The position numbers and the translations under genes were made by a program. From Planctomycetaceae bacterium (lineage in GTDB: Bacteria > Planctomycetota > Planctomycetia > Pirellulales > Pirellulaceae), in assembly GCA_947463915.1 (NCBI GenBank), contig CANHVO010000003.1, positions 1 to 64,000 of the forward strand: a stretch of DNA of 64,000 bases, written 5' to 3'. How positions within the stretch are numbered: the first letter of the stretch is position 1; each line of letters begins with the position of its first letter. The notes beneath the pieces were generated by a model. That model saw only the letters and a program-made list of their open reading frames with translations. It did no database searches and was not told where the DNA came from. Positions 28,226 through 35,818 of this stretch are shown here, piece after piece.

Positions 28226-29101
28226 ATGTTAGTGCTTTCTCGTCGTGCCAGTGAGACCATTCGTTTTCCCCAGCTTGGGATATCAGTTTCTATTCTCTCG
28301 GTCAAGGGAAATCGGGTTCAAGTTGGCGTCGATGCCCCAGCTCAGATTCAAATTGTTCGGAAGGAACTCGAGTCAGTTGCTGATACGAACGGAAAAGATG
28401 GAATGGCGAACTCGATCGTCAGCAATTCACTCGCCAGTGTAAAGTCATCCGAAGAAAAACATGCATTGAAGAATCGCTTAAACCGAGCAATGCTCGCGTT
28501 GCAACTTACCCAAAAACAGCTTTCGGCAGGGCAGTTGGAATCAGCCGACAAAACTCTTGCTTTTGCGTTAGCCAGATTGGCGGAACTAGAGGACGGATCT
28601 TGTTCGAAAAATGAATGCGAGATAGCTTCAACGTTTGCAGATTCATTTCCTGCACCAAAGGAAATGTCAGGCGGCTCAACTATGTCGCTATCAAGTCGCG
28701 CTACAGCAAAACCTATCGAAGTTTTGCTAGTTGAAGACGATCTGAACGAACAAGCGCTTTTGAGAACGCTTTTGGAAATGGAAGGATACCGTGTCCATAC
28801 CGCTAAGAACGGGCGCGAAGCTTTGGAATGCCTAAGTCGCAGTAGGCCGGTCTGTGTACTACTCGATATGATGATGCCTGAATGTGATGGTGCAGAGACG
28901 CTTGAGCGTATTCGAGCGATTTCTCGATTCAACGAACTTCCTGTTTATGCTGTCAGTGGCACCTCTCCCGAATCTGTGGGCGTCTCCGTTGGAACGGATG
29001 GGGTCGACGATTGGTTTCCTAAGCCACTCAATGCGTCACGCTTGGTCCAGCACATGCGCCGACGATTCTCTGACCTAGGTAATGTAAATAGTGCCTACTG
29101 A
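28226..29101 (+). CDS. CsrA-like RNA-binding domain fused to a receiver domain
   Basis: 291 residues. Residues 1-50 align with CsrA/RsmA: MLVLSRRASETI, GNRVQVGVDAP and VRKEL. L4, R6 and the RNA-contacting Arg (R45, equal to R44 of E. coli CsrA after a one-residue insertion) are kept; the usual His before it is Val. Residues 75-122 form a helical segment (KNRLNRAMLALQLTQKQLS), then an unstructured linker. Residues 164-285 are a complete receiver with E170/D171/D172, phospho-acceptor D214 (VLLDMMMPECDG), S244 in place of Thr, and K266 (FPKPLN). CsrA dimers bind GGA motifs in mRNA leaders. Here phosphorylation could gate RNA binding or dimerisation (inference). It follows the CheB/CheR kinase, a possible phosphodonor. 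The start is fixed by the CsrA N-terminus. Confidence 0.88.
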   Translation: MLVLSRRASETIRFPQLGISVSILSVKGNRVQVGVDAPAQIQIVRKELESVADTNGKDGMANSIVSNSLASVKSSEEKHALKNRLNRAMLALQLTQKQLSAGQLESADKTLAFALARLAELEDGSCSKNECEIASTFADSFPAPKEMSGGSTMSLSSRATAKPIEVLLVEDDLNEQALLRTLLEMEGYRVHTAKNGREALECLSRSRPVCVLLDMMMPECDGAETLERIRAISRFNELPVYAVSGTSPESVGVSVGTDGVDDWFPKPLNASRLVQHMRRRFSDLGNVNSAY

Positions 29102-29151
29102 TGCGTCTGGCTGTTTCCATCTTTGAATTCTGGCGAACTGACATCTGATCC

Positions 29152-29406
29152 TCAGTCGATTGGCAGTTCGCGAACGACGATAAGGTTGCTCACTATACGT
29201 CTACTGGTACACCTTCTTACGACCTCCTGGGCAACTTGCTTAATGTGATGGGAGTCGCAGCTCCCGCGGATCACGATTCCATCATCGGAAACTGCAATTG
29301 CAAATGACCGCACTTGATTGCCAAGGATTTCAGCAGCGTCCATTTGCAAGTCCAGTGCGTACAAGTCGTTTTCGCTAGGATTGCTGCTTTCTCCCGCAGA
29401 TGTCAT
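29152..29406 (-). CDS. small BON-domain-like protein
   Basis: 84 residues, convergent with the CsrA-receiver gene. After a polar N-terminus, residues 33-84 follow the BON pattern: a strand with a central Asp-Gly (AIAVSDDGIVIRGSCDS), a helix (KQVAQEVVRRCT) and a final strand (IVSNLIVVREL). BON domains bind phospholipids or other envelope components and are often periplasmic, but no signal peptide is visible here. The ATG at 29406 has only a modest ribosome binding site (AGAAGA). A GG-N10-GC match with an exact TTGC lies about 60 bp upstream on the minus strand, though its -24 element is poor. Confidence 0.6.
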   Translation of the reverse strand: MTSAGESSNPSENDLYALDLQMDAAEILGNQVRSFAIAVSDDGIVIRGSCDSHHIKQVAQEVVRRCTSRRIVSNLIVVRELPID

Positions 29407-29519
29407 TTGAGATCTTCTGGCCTCACTAAGGGTAACGTAACACGATAGTTAACAATGGAATGATTCAGCAAATGCTGTTCCCCAAGTTAGCCGTCTTACG
29501 TTCCTTCTGGTTTTTAGCA

Positions 29520-29580
29520 TTAGTCCCGGCTCTCGCCGAATATCGAGCAATTGGAAAACCGGGGTTAGCGTCCAACGGCG
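29520..29580. repeat. degenerate hairpin repeat related to 6632-6709
   Basis: GTCCCGGCTCTCGCCGAATA and AAAACCGGGGTTAGCGTCC with an internal TCGAGCAATT mirror the CTAGCGCC-type hairpin at 6632-6709. It lies in the divergent gap between the BON-like gene and the 65-residue peptide gene. Confidence 0.4.
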
Positions 29581-29735
29581 TATCATCGCGGAAAACCGTC
29601 CCCGTTCAAATATTGTTCGGGGCTGCTATTTTTTGACCAGCGGGCTCATATCCGACGGGATGCCTTTTGGCTTTTCCCCCTACAAATACCGAATCTCCAA
29701 TGGTTAGAGGACGAAAATTGAGGAGATTGCTCGAG

Positions 29736-29752
29736 TGGCACGAAGGTTGCAT
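29736..29752 (+). promoter_or_regulatory. consensus sigma-54 -24/-12 promoter for secreted peptide
   Basis: TGGCACGAAGGTTGCAT matches TGGCACG-N4-TTGCA exactly. Transcription would start near 29762, about 130 nt before the peptide ATG. An AATCTCC/GGAGATT inverted repeat at 29692-29728 sits just upstream. Confidence 0.75.
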
Positions 29753-29894
29753 TTCTACTTAGATCAGTTGCAGCTCCTTGTTGTTCAACAAGCGGTTGAT
29801 GTTGAGTTTTCCCGTGGTGTGCGACTTTGCTCAACCTCAAGCCGATCTTTCTAGAGTTGTACGGAAAAGTCGCGTAAGAAAAGGAAGTGGTACT

Positions 29895-30092
29895 ATGTTA
29901 CGATCTGTTCGCATGATGTTCATGTTGGTTGTCGCCACAGTGCTGACTGTCTCTGCGGCAAACGCTTCGCCAAGTCTTGTCCGCGATTCCGTGTCGCGTC
30001 ACAATCACGCTGAGCAAGGTTTCTTTCAAGGGAACCCTCACGCTGGATCGCACCATTTCGCAACACCTCAGCGTTGGTTTCGACTTAGGTAG
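29895..30092 (+). CDS. 65-residue secreted peptide under sigma-54 control
   Basis: The ATG at 29895 follows AAGGAAG by 7 nt; a longer in-frame opening from 29778 would run through the promoter leader and is rejected. Residues 1-24 are a clear signal peptide (MLRSVRMMFMLVVATVLTVS, then AANA before SPSL). The mature peptide of about 41 residues is basic and His-rich with aromatic residues near the end (SRHNHAEQGFFQGNPHAGSH, then PQRWFRLR). No family is recognised. The promoter (29736), ribosome binding site, gene and terminator (30250) make a complete monocistronic unit, which strengthens the call. A role as a signalling, antimicrobial or metal-binding peptide is only a guess. Confidence 0.65.
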   Translation: MLRSVRMMFMLVVATVLTVSAANASPSLVRDSVSRHNHAEQGFFQGNPHAGSHHFATPQRWFRLR

Positions 30093-30160
30093 ATGACGCG
30101 AGGCAGATCGGATTTATTGACAATCTGTCCGATCCTATAGAGGTAAACGTACTTTTGAAA

Positions 30161-30192
30161 AAGGAGGTGTGGAATAAATGATTTTTCGTTGA
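30161..30192 (+). promoter_or_regulatory. perfect Shine-Dalgarno with a 4-codon frame
   Basis: AAGGAGGT at 30161-30168 is followed after 9 nt by ATG ATT TTT CGT TGA. The match to the anti-SD is the best in the window but only a tetrapeptide follows. It lies between the peptide gene and the terminator, so it is probably in the same transcript. Confidence 0.5.
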
Positions 30193-30249
30193 GTCGGATT
30201 CGATGAGGAAGCTGCGTCGAGTTTCTAAAGAGATCCCAAATCCTTTTTG

Positions 30250-30288
30250 GCCAGCGAAAGCAATTGCTCCCGCTGGCTGCTTTTTTTT
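30250..30288 (+). terminator. rho-independent terminator
   Basis: GCCAGCG (30250-30256) pairs perfectly with CGCTGGC (30271-30277) and is followed by TG, C and a run of eight T. It closes the sigma-54 peptide transcription unit. Confidence 0.8.
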
Positions 30289-30335
30289 AGAGAGTTAGCG
30301 GTGCAGACTACAGCTCAATGCAAAGGGTTGCTAAA

Positions 30336-31925
30336 TCAGCGGAAAGCGCGCGACAATCGTTGTCCATTCGACGAGATTTCAGACCGCAGTTGATCGATCT
30401 CTCGTAACTCTTGATCGAGGTCAATTTCCGATTTACTAGTCGCAATCCCTTTGGCTTGTTCGCTCGCTAACGAAGCGTGCTCGATCGCATGTTCCAGTAG
30501 TTCCAGTTTTTTCCTCAGCAGATGGGCCTGCATCTGCTGGTAGGGCCGTAAATCAAAGGATCGAAGCGCATACCCGACCTCTAACTTGCGCGACCACTCT
30601 TCGAGGATCGGGATCCAAAGCAATGCACGTTTGTAATCTCGACTCGTTGCACCCGACAATACCTCTGTCCTGGCAAGACGCATTTCCTCAAGTACCTCCC
30701 TCGGTGATGGATAGTAGGCATAACATGCAACGACGCTAAAGGCGACCAATCCGGCCAAGCAGGTTATCCCCACAACCCGCGGCGAAACGGCGCGATTCCA
30801 ACCGCTCTGTTTTATGTACGTGGCCCCGAAGTTTTCTGTTTCTTGTCGCTCCATCCAGCCTTGGAGTCGAAGCCTTACCACCCATCCGAATATCGCCATC
30901 ACGAGCAGCACACCGACACCGATGCGATCGACCACTCCAATGGACTCGGCTAGTTTGCTAAAGAGGAGTTCCGCAGTTAGTCCCTGGCTTGAATGCAAAG
31001 GGTTGGTGTAAACGTCGAATGCATGAGTATGTCCAGCGGGCTCGACACCGGGCGGTATCAGAGGTCGCTCTACTGCATAGGCAAAGCCAACTATCACAAG
31101 GAACAATACGGTAAACCAGGTCAGTGTTGGTTTGATTCCATAATTCGAAGCAATCCACCATAGCGTCGCGAAATTCACGCCGGTGCCTAACAGCAGCAGG
31201 CAAAAGGCCGCACCAGGCGAGTTTCCATGAGCGAACATCATCCCAAGCTGACTCATCGTTAGCATCGGTGGAGCGTAAATCGGAATCGCCACGACCGCCA
31301 TTTTCAATGGTGCTAACGGATCAAGTTGTTCGACAGAGCTTTGCAATGCGCCATGTGGCAGCAGAAATCCGAGAAGAAACAATCCCAAGAGAGCGACGAC
31401 CGTCAACCCGCCGGTCGGTCCGCACAGTTCTCGAGCCATGTACAAAAACGTCAACGCTACTCGGCGAAGTCCGATCACTTCTGGATCCTTCGGAGGATCC
31501 ATCGGTTTCCAACTCGTCAATCGGTCCCACACCATCCCCAATGCAGTCACTACCCCCAAAGAAGCGAGTGCAAAGCCGATAATCACGTACGGTCTGGTTA
31601 GCGTTAACCCGTAAAGCAACGAAAGGGGATTGAATAACGGTGCCGAAAGCGCAAATGCCGTGATGGCTCCGGGGCGAATTCCCATTCGCTTCATTTCACG
31701 CAAAATCGGAATGACGCCGATCGAGCAAACCGGTAACAGCATGCCGATCAACCAGGATTGTGGTAACGATCGCCAGCCATTGCCGCCAAACAATCGAAGG
31801 GTGCCAGCGGTGCCCAAATAGTATCGGAGCAGCCCAGCAATAAACAGCCCAACAATCATCGTTGGTGCCGCCGAGGCTAACCCTTGAACGAAGCGCATAA
31901 AACCGCCAGCAAGCATTACATCCAT
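30336..31925 (-). CDS. predicted permease, ArsP/YraQ (PF03773) type
   Basis: 529 residues from the ATG at 31925 (GGAAACC upstream); an upstream in-frame start would overlap the preceding gene. It has at least eight hydrophobic segments, including PTMIVGLFIAGLLRYYLG, SWLIGMLLPVCSIGVIPIL and a long central loop. The pattern G-x-L-P-V-C-S-x-G-V-x-P and FALSAPLFNPLSLLYG are characteristic of this permease family. The C-terminal 120 residues are a charged helical domain not typical of ArsP. Relatives export organoarsenicals or are of unknown substrate. Last gene of the minus-strand DUF58-MoxR operon, 28 bp after the lipoprotein gene. How it relates to the upstream genes is unclear. Confidence 0.78.
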   Translation of the reverse strand: MDVMLAGGFMRFVQGLASAAPTMIVGLFIAGLLRYYLGTAGTLRLFGGNGWRSLPQSWLIGMLLPVCSIGVIPILREMKRMGIRPGAITAFALSAPLFNPLSLLYGLTLTRPYVIIGFALASLGVVTALGMVWDRLTSWKPMDPPKDPEVIGLRRVALTFLYMARELCGPTGGLTVVALLGLFLLGFLLPHGALQSSVEQLDPLAPLKMAVVAIPIYAPPMLTMSQLGMMFAHGNSPGAAFCLLLLGTGVNFATLWWIASNYGIKPTLTWFTVLFLVIVGFAYAVERPLIPPGVEPAGHTHAFDVYTNPLHSSQGLTAELLFSKLAESIGVVDRIGVGVLLVMAIFGWVVRLRLQGWMERQETENFGATYIKQSGWNRAVSPRVVGITCLAGLVAFSVVACYAYYPSPREVLEEMRLARTEVLSGATSRDYKRALLWIPILEEWSRKLEVGYALRSFDLRPYQQMQAHLLRKKLELLEHAIEHASLASEQAKGIATSKSEIDLDQELREIDQLRSEISSNGQRLSRAFR

Positions 31926-31953
31926 TGTATGGTTTCCGAAATGATAGTTTGTT

Positions 31954-32406
31954 TCAATTAATCGTATTGGTAGCTGGCAGTTTGGCGTGTGATTCGCGAA
32001 GCAAAACAACAAACCGCTCGATATCCTCACGGCAATCGCTCAGAGAAATGTCTTCCGCACTGAGATGATGCCGAAGAGTCTCACTCAATTCGTAAAGGGG
32101 TACCCATTCGAGTTCAGGCAAATCGGTATCGGCGGCCACTTCCGGTACCCACGTAATCAGGTCCGACAATTCGTCACGGGTTGTTTCGAGCGACTCCTTG
32201 GTTTCGAGTAGGCCGAGACGTTGTTCAATCTTTTGCGCTGCGTCTTCCATACTTTGTGGCCAATGAGGCGGCAATTCGTGATCCATTTCATGCAGGGACT
32301 CCTTTTCTGCTACACAACCCAAGCTGGAGGCTGTTAGTAGTAAAATGAAGCTCCACCATCGGCGGATTGGAAACACTTGTCTTAGCAACTTATGTGACTG
32401 ATTCAT
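31954..32406 (-). CDS. small lipoprotein, helical, unknown function
   Basis: 150 residues. The signal peptide ends in a lipobox (FILLLTASSLGC; Cys in LGC). The mature protein is acidic, helical and His/Glu-rich (HEMDHELPPHWPQSMEDAAQ). Its start overlaps the MoxR stop by 4 bp (ATGA), so translation is coupled. No family is recognised. Placed between MoxR and a permease, it may be an envelope accessory factor of either. Confidence 0.7.
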   Translation of the reverse strand: MNQSHKLLRQVFPIRRWWSFILLLTASSLGCVAEKESLHEMDHELPPHWPQSMEDAAQKIEQRLGLLETKESLETTRDELSDLITWVPEVAADTDLPELEWVPLYELSETLRHHLSAEDISLSDCREDIERFVVLLRESHAKLPATNTIN

Positions 32407-33359
32407 CGGTAGCTTGGCGCTTCTACTTCCTTCAAAATGGACTCGATAACACTCGAAGCGGGTTGACCTCGCGTGATCAAACGAACACCTACAACTGGGA
32501 TGGCTACGGCTTTAATATCGTCAGGAATGACAAAGTCGCGATTCTGGAGCAACGCCCAGGCGCGGGCGACTCGCTGCCAAATCAGCATGCCTCTAGGACT
32601 CAGGCCAAGCGAGACCGATTCATGGTTTCTTGTGGCTTCGCATAGATCTACGAGATACTCTTGAACCGCAGGCGCAATACGAATTCCCTGAGCATGATTT
32701 TGAAGCGCTTGCAGCGTGTCTAGGCTTAACGATTCGCACGAGTCTGATGTACTGTTATGCTGCGAGTCGACTTGATTGAGGATCGCAATTTGTGCAGCAC
32801 GATCTGGGTAGCCAATTTCGAGCTTCATCGAAAATCGATCGAGTTGAGCCTCTGGCAAGGGATAAGCTCCATGACTTTCAATCGGATTCTGCGTGGCGAT
32901 CACAAAGAATACCGGTGACAAAGGCCGAGACTCGCCGTCAATGGTTACCTGTCGCTCCGCCATCGCTTCGAACAAGGCGCTTTGAGTTCGTGGAGTCGTT
33001 CGGTTGATTTCGTCCGCCAGAAGAATGTCGGAAAACACAGGGCCATGATGGAATTCGAACTCGCGCGTCTTCTGGTTGAACATGTTGAACCCAGTCACGT
33101 CCGTCGGCAGCAAGTCCGGCGTACATTGGATTCGAGCGAACTTGGCGCCAAAACAGCGAGCAATGGCTTTGGCTAAGGTTGTTTTTCCCAGACCAGGCAG
33201 GTCATCGAGCAGTAAGTGCCCGCCCGCCAATAAGCATGCGATCACCAATTCCATGCGGTCGGCTTTACCTAGCAAAACCTGATTGAGTCGCGAACGAAGC
33301 AAATCGATTGAGTGCTTGTCATTGGTGGAAGTTGAAATGGGTTCGTGAATCGCACTCAT
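32403..33359 (-). CDS. MoxR-family AAA+ ATPase
   Basis: 318 residues. Walker A is in DDLPGLGKTTLAKAI, Walker B and its neighbours in ILLADEINRTTPRTQSALFE, and sensor 1 in FFVIATQNPIE. A C-terminal lid has SPRGMLIWQRVARAWALL, the MoxR hallmark. MoxR proteins act as chaperone-like ATPases assembling or activating partners that often have von Willebrand or DUF58 domains, which are encoded here just upstream. It overlaps the transglutaminase-like gene by 4 bp (ATGA) and the lipoprotein gene by 4 bp. Order within the operon: DUF58, transglutaminase-like, MoxR, lipoprotein, permease. Confidence 0.9.
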   Translation of the reverse strand: MSAIHEPISTSTNDKHSIDLLRSRLNQVLLGKADRMELVIACLLAGGHLLLDDLPGLGKTTLAKAIARCFGAKFARIQCTPDLLPTDVTGFNMFNQKTREFEFHHGPVFSDILLADEINRTTPRTQSALFEAMAERQVTIDGESRPLSPVFFVIATQNPIESHGAYPLPEAQLDRFSMKLEIGYPDRAAQIAILNQVDSQHNSTSDSCESLSLDTLQALQNHAQGIRIAPAVQEYLVDLCEATRNHESVSLGLSPRGMLIWQRVARAWALLQNRDFVIPDDIKAVAIPVVGVRLITRGQPASSVIESILKEVEAPSYR

Positions 33360-35818
33360 GCCAATTGCCCTTCGGTCATTCGTTTACTTCCTCGTCGTAA
33401 CGCTTTTGTTGTTAGTCCATGCCAAACGCTGGCAATCGCCGCTTGATCGTTCTTCGACAGTCGACTTGTTCCACCAAACCAGATTCGATCTGCCGACTCC
33501 AAATAAAGCTGTACGTGATAACTGAGATCGCTTGGCAGGATCGTTCGGAAACGATGAAGATGTTCTCTGAGCAGAATCCCCTTTGCCCTCGGGATACCGG
33601 CAAGTCGGCAGCGTAGTTCGAGAAGCCAAGTTAACCAGGAGATGCGCAGTCGATCATTTAGTAGAAACAGGACTGGAAACGCAATCCAACTCGCCCATTC
33701 GACCAGCAAGCTTCTCAGCAAGAAAAGGCACAGTGCGGCTGATGAAAATGCCAGTGTCCACATTGCGATTGCCCAGCGATTTTGTTTTATTCGATACCAG
33801 ATGCTGGCAGAATACGGTGGGGTCTGGTAACCCGGTGATGGCTCAAGAGGAATCCAATAACCATGCCCAACATCGATTTCTAACCATGCGTGAGCATCGC
33901 TGGGCAAGATGGCAATTTCTCCTTCACGAGCGACATAGTGATTTGGATTTGCGTAAAAACCAGCGACGAATCGCGTGCGATAGCCGAGATGGTCCAGCAT
34001 CAGAGTTGCTGCTGTGGCAAAGAGATAATCTGGGCCGCGTCGATCAAGCAAAAACTGGTTCAATACCCCAGACTCCGAATTTGCGATCGAGTCCCTTAAA
34101 ACCGATTCATTGGTACGATCAAGCACAAACTGAGAGCGCAAGCCGGATACGACGGACTGAACTTGTTGCCAACCGCGTGGCAGATTGCCTGCATAATCAT
34201 GAGCCAATTGGTTGAGTGCGAGCTGGCAGTTGTCTGATAGCTGCTTGTGGGATCTCCCTGGAGAACAGTTACGCACCAAGTCCTCAAGTCTTTCCAGATC
34301 GATTCGGCTGTTGATCATCCTGACGACCGTGTAGTCCGGTACGTGTTCGCGATTGGGCATCATCAAACAATCGTCGAACGAGATCTCAAAAAAGTCTTGT
34401 TGGTCGATTTGGTCGATGCACCACAACTGCATCCCCTGTCGCGAAGGGATTGTTGGCGAGCGATAGCGCGTAAACTTGATAGCCTCTGGGAGCGAGTCAA
34501 CGAACGGGCTTATTGAGTTCTGTACCGATGTTCCACCAGGACCATACCAACTCTGCTTTCCAATGACGGTGCATTCGATCGCTCGGGTAGAGGCACTGGA
34601 ATTTACTTCGGCGTTCGACCAAGTGGCACCATCAAAGTGAGAGAATCGTTGTGCTGCCAAGTGCGTACCGCTCTCGCCTTGCCAAAACATCAGCGATTCC
34701 CCCACCAAGTCATCTACCGGTTTGCGCTCATCCGGCAGTTCGCGTTCGATACTAAACTCCGAGCCGCTCGCAGATCGGTTGCCTTCGGTAGACTTTCCGT
34801 CTTCGCTCTCCCTGTTCTGAGGCGACAGGGCTTGTGCACGCTCCACACGTTGCAGTCTCTTCTTTGGCTCGCCAAACTCATCGCTAAAGACATCAAAAAG
34901 ACTTGGTTTCTCCGAGTCCAGGAATATGTCGGTCTCAACGGCACCGAAGGAAGTCGCGTGCTTTTTTGCCGCGACGAGAGCGTCGCCGTTTCCTACTCCG
35001 CTTCGGGCTGCCGAGTCCTTGCCTGTCGTGCCACCGCTGGTTGGCATCAACTCCGCCTTGAGTTTCCTGATCACAGGAATACGGCCAGCAACAAACGACG
35101 ATCCAACCAAGAAAACAATACATCCAAACAGAGTGAACACGATACGCTGAAACCTAGCTGGCTGGATTCCAACCGCTGCCGCCGTTTCCACCTGGGACCA
35201 GTAATTGTTGACCAACCACCAAAGGCACAGAATGCCCCACAGTAGAGAGAACCACAAAGCGAATGGTGAATCCGATATGAAAGTTGCGAATAGCGTCAGG
35301 AAGCCGCTGCAGATTACCGACAAACTTAACGTTCGCATTTGAAAGGAAAGCAACGCTATTGCTAAACTGCCCCATCCCAAGCAAGTTAGCATTACCATCT
35401 CGAACCCGTTGCCATTTCCCAGTTGTTTTGCGATCGGATTTGCAATCCAAGGCGTTGCGACAGAAGCGATCATGAATAGAACACTCCATGTGTTCGACTT
35501 CGTGGACCAAAGCTCCTTTGCCCCGACGTCCTGTCTCGGCACCGAACGTCTTACGAGCCATGCGGATAGCAGCAGAAAAAAAAGACAGCAGACGGATTCG
35601 ATGGCAATCACGATCAAGCTGTCGTAACTCAGCCGACGATGCGTTAGCAATAGAATGGCAACAATTGCCATGCTAATCGTTCCTGTTCGGCGACGTTCGA
35701 GTTCTCTTGAGTCTCGAGTGATTGAATCAACAGCCCGCCTACGTACGAGCCTCTCGAGCTTGGGTACGACCTCGTTGCTAGCTGCGGATGACGACGCGTG
35801 AAGCAAAATGTTAGACAT
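33356..35818 (-). CDS. membrane transglutaminase-like protein, catalytic Cys replaced
   Basis: 820 residues from the ATG at 35818, supported by GGAGA 8 nt upstream and an 8-bp overlap with DUF58. The N-terminal region has several membrane segments (about residues 50-210) and one before residue 710; a soluble transglutaminase-like core lies at about 540-670. Active-site context: DRRGPDYLFATAATL stands where active enzymes have G-x-C-x-x-FA, so the Cys is Asp. H and W remain in DAHAWLEID, and the last triad position reads WIPLEPS (Glu for Asp). It is therefore probably non-catalytic. This DUF3488-type architecture accompanies MoxR/DUF58 pairs in many bacteria, with unclear role. Confidence 0.82.
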   Translation of the reverse strand: MSNILLHASSSAASNEVVPKLERLVRRRAVDSITRDSRELERRRTGTISMAIVAILLLTHRRLSYDSLIVIAIESVCCLFFLLLSAWLVRRSVPRQDVGAKELWSTKSNTWSVLFMIASVATPWIANPIAKQLGNGNGFEMVMLTCLGWGSLAIALLSFQMRTLSLSVICSGFLTLFATFISDSPFALWFSLLWGILCLWWLVNNYWSQVETAAAVGIQPARFQRIVFTLFGCIVFLVGSSFVAGRIPVIRKLKAELMPTSGGTTGKDSAARSGVGNGDALVAAKKHATSFGAVETDIFLDSEKPSLFDVFSDEFGEPKKRLQRVERAQALSPQNRESEDGKSTEGNRSASGSEFSIERELPDERKPVDDLVGESLMFWQGESGTHLAAQRFSHFDGATWSNAEVNSSASTRAIECTVIGKQSWYGPGGTSVQNSISPFVDSLPEAIKFTRYRSPTIPSRQGMQLWCIDQIDQQDFFEISFDDCLMMPNREHVPDYTVVRMINSRIDLERLEDLVRNCSPGRSHKQLSDNCQLALNQLAHDYAGNLPRGWQQVQSVVSGLRSQFVLDRTNESVLRDSIANSESGVLNQFLLDRRGPDYLFATAATLMLDHLGYRTRFVAGFYANPNHYVAREGEIAILPSDAHAWLEIDVGHGYWIPLEPSPGYQTPPYSASIWYRIKQNRWAIAMWTLAFSSAALCLFLLRSLLVEWASWIAFPVLFLLNDRLRISWLTWLLELRCRLAGIPRAKGILLREHLHRFRTILPSDLSYHVQLYLESADRIWFGGTSRLSKNDQAAIASVWHGLTTKALRRGSKRMTEGQLA

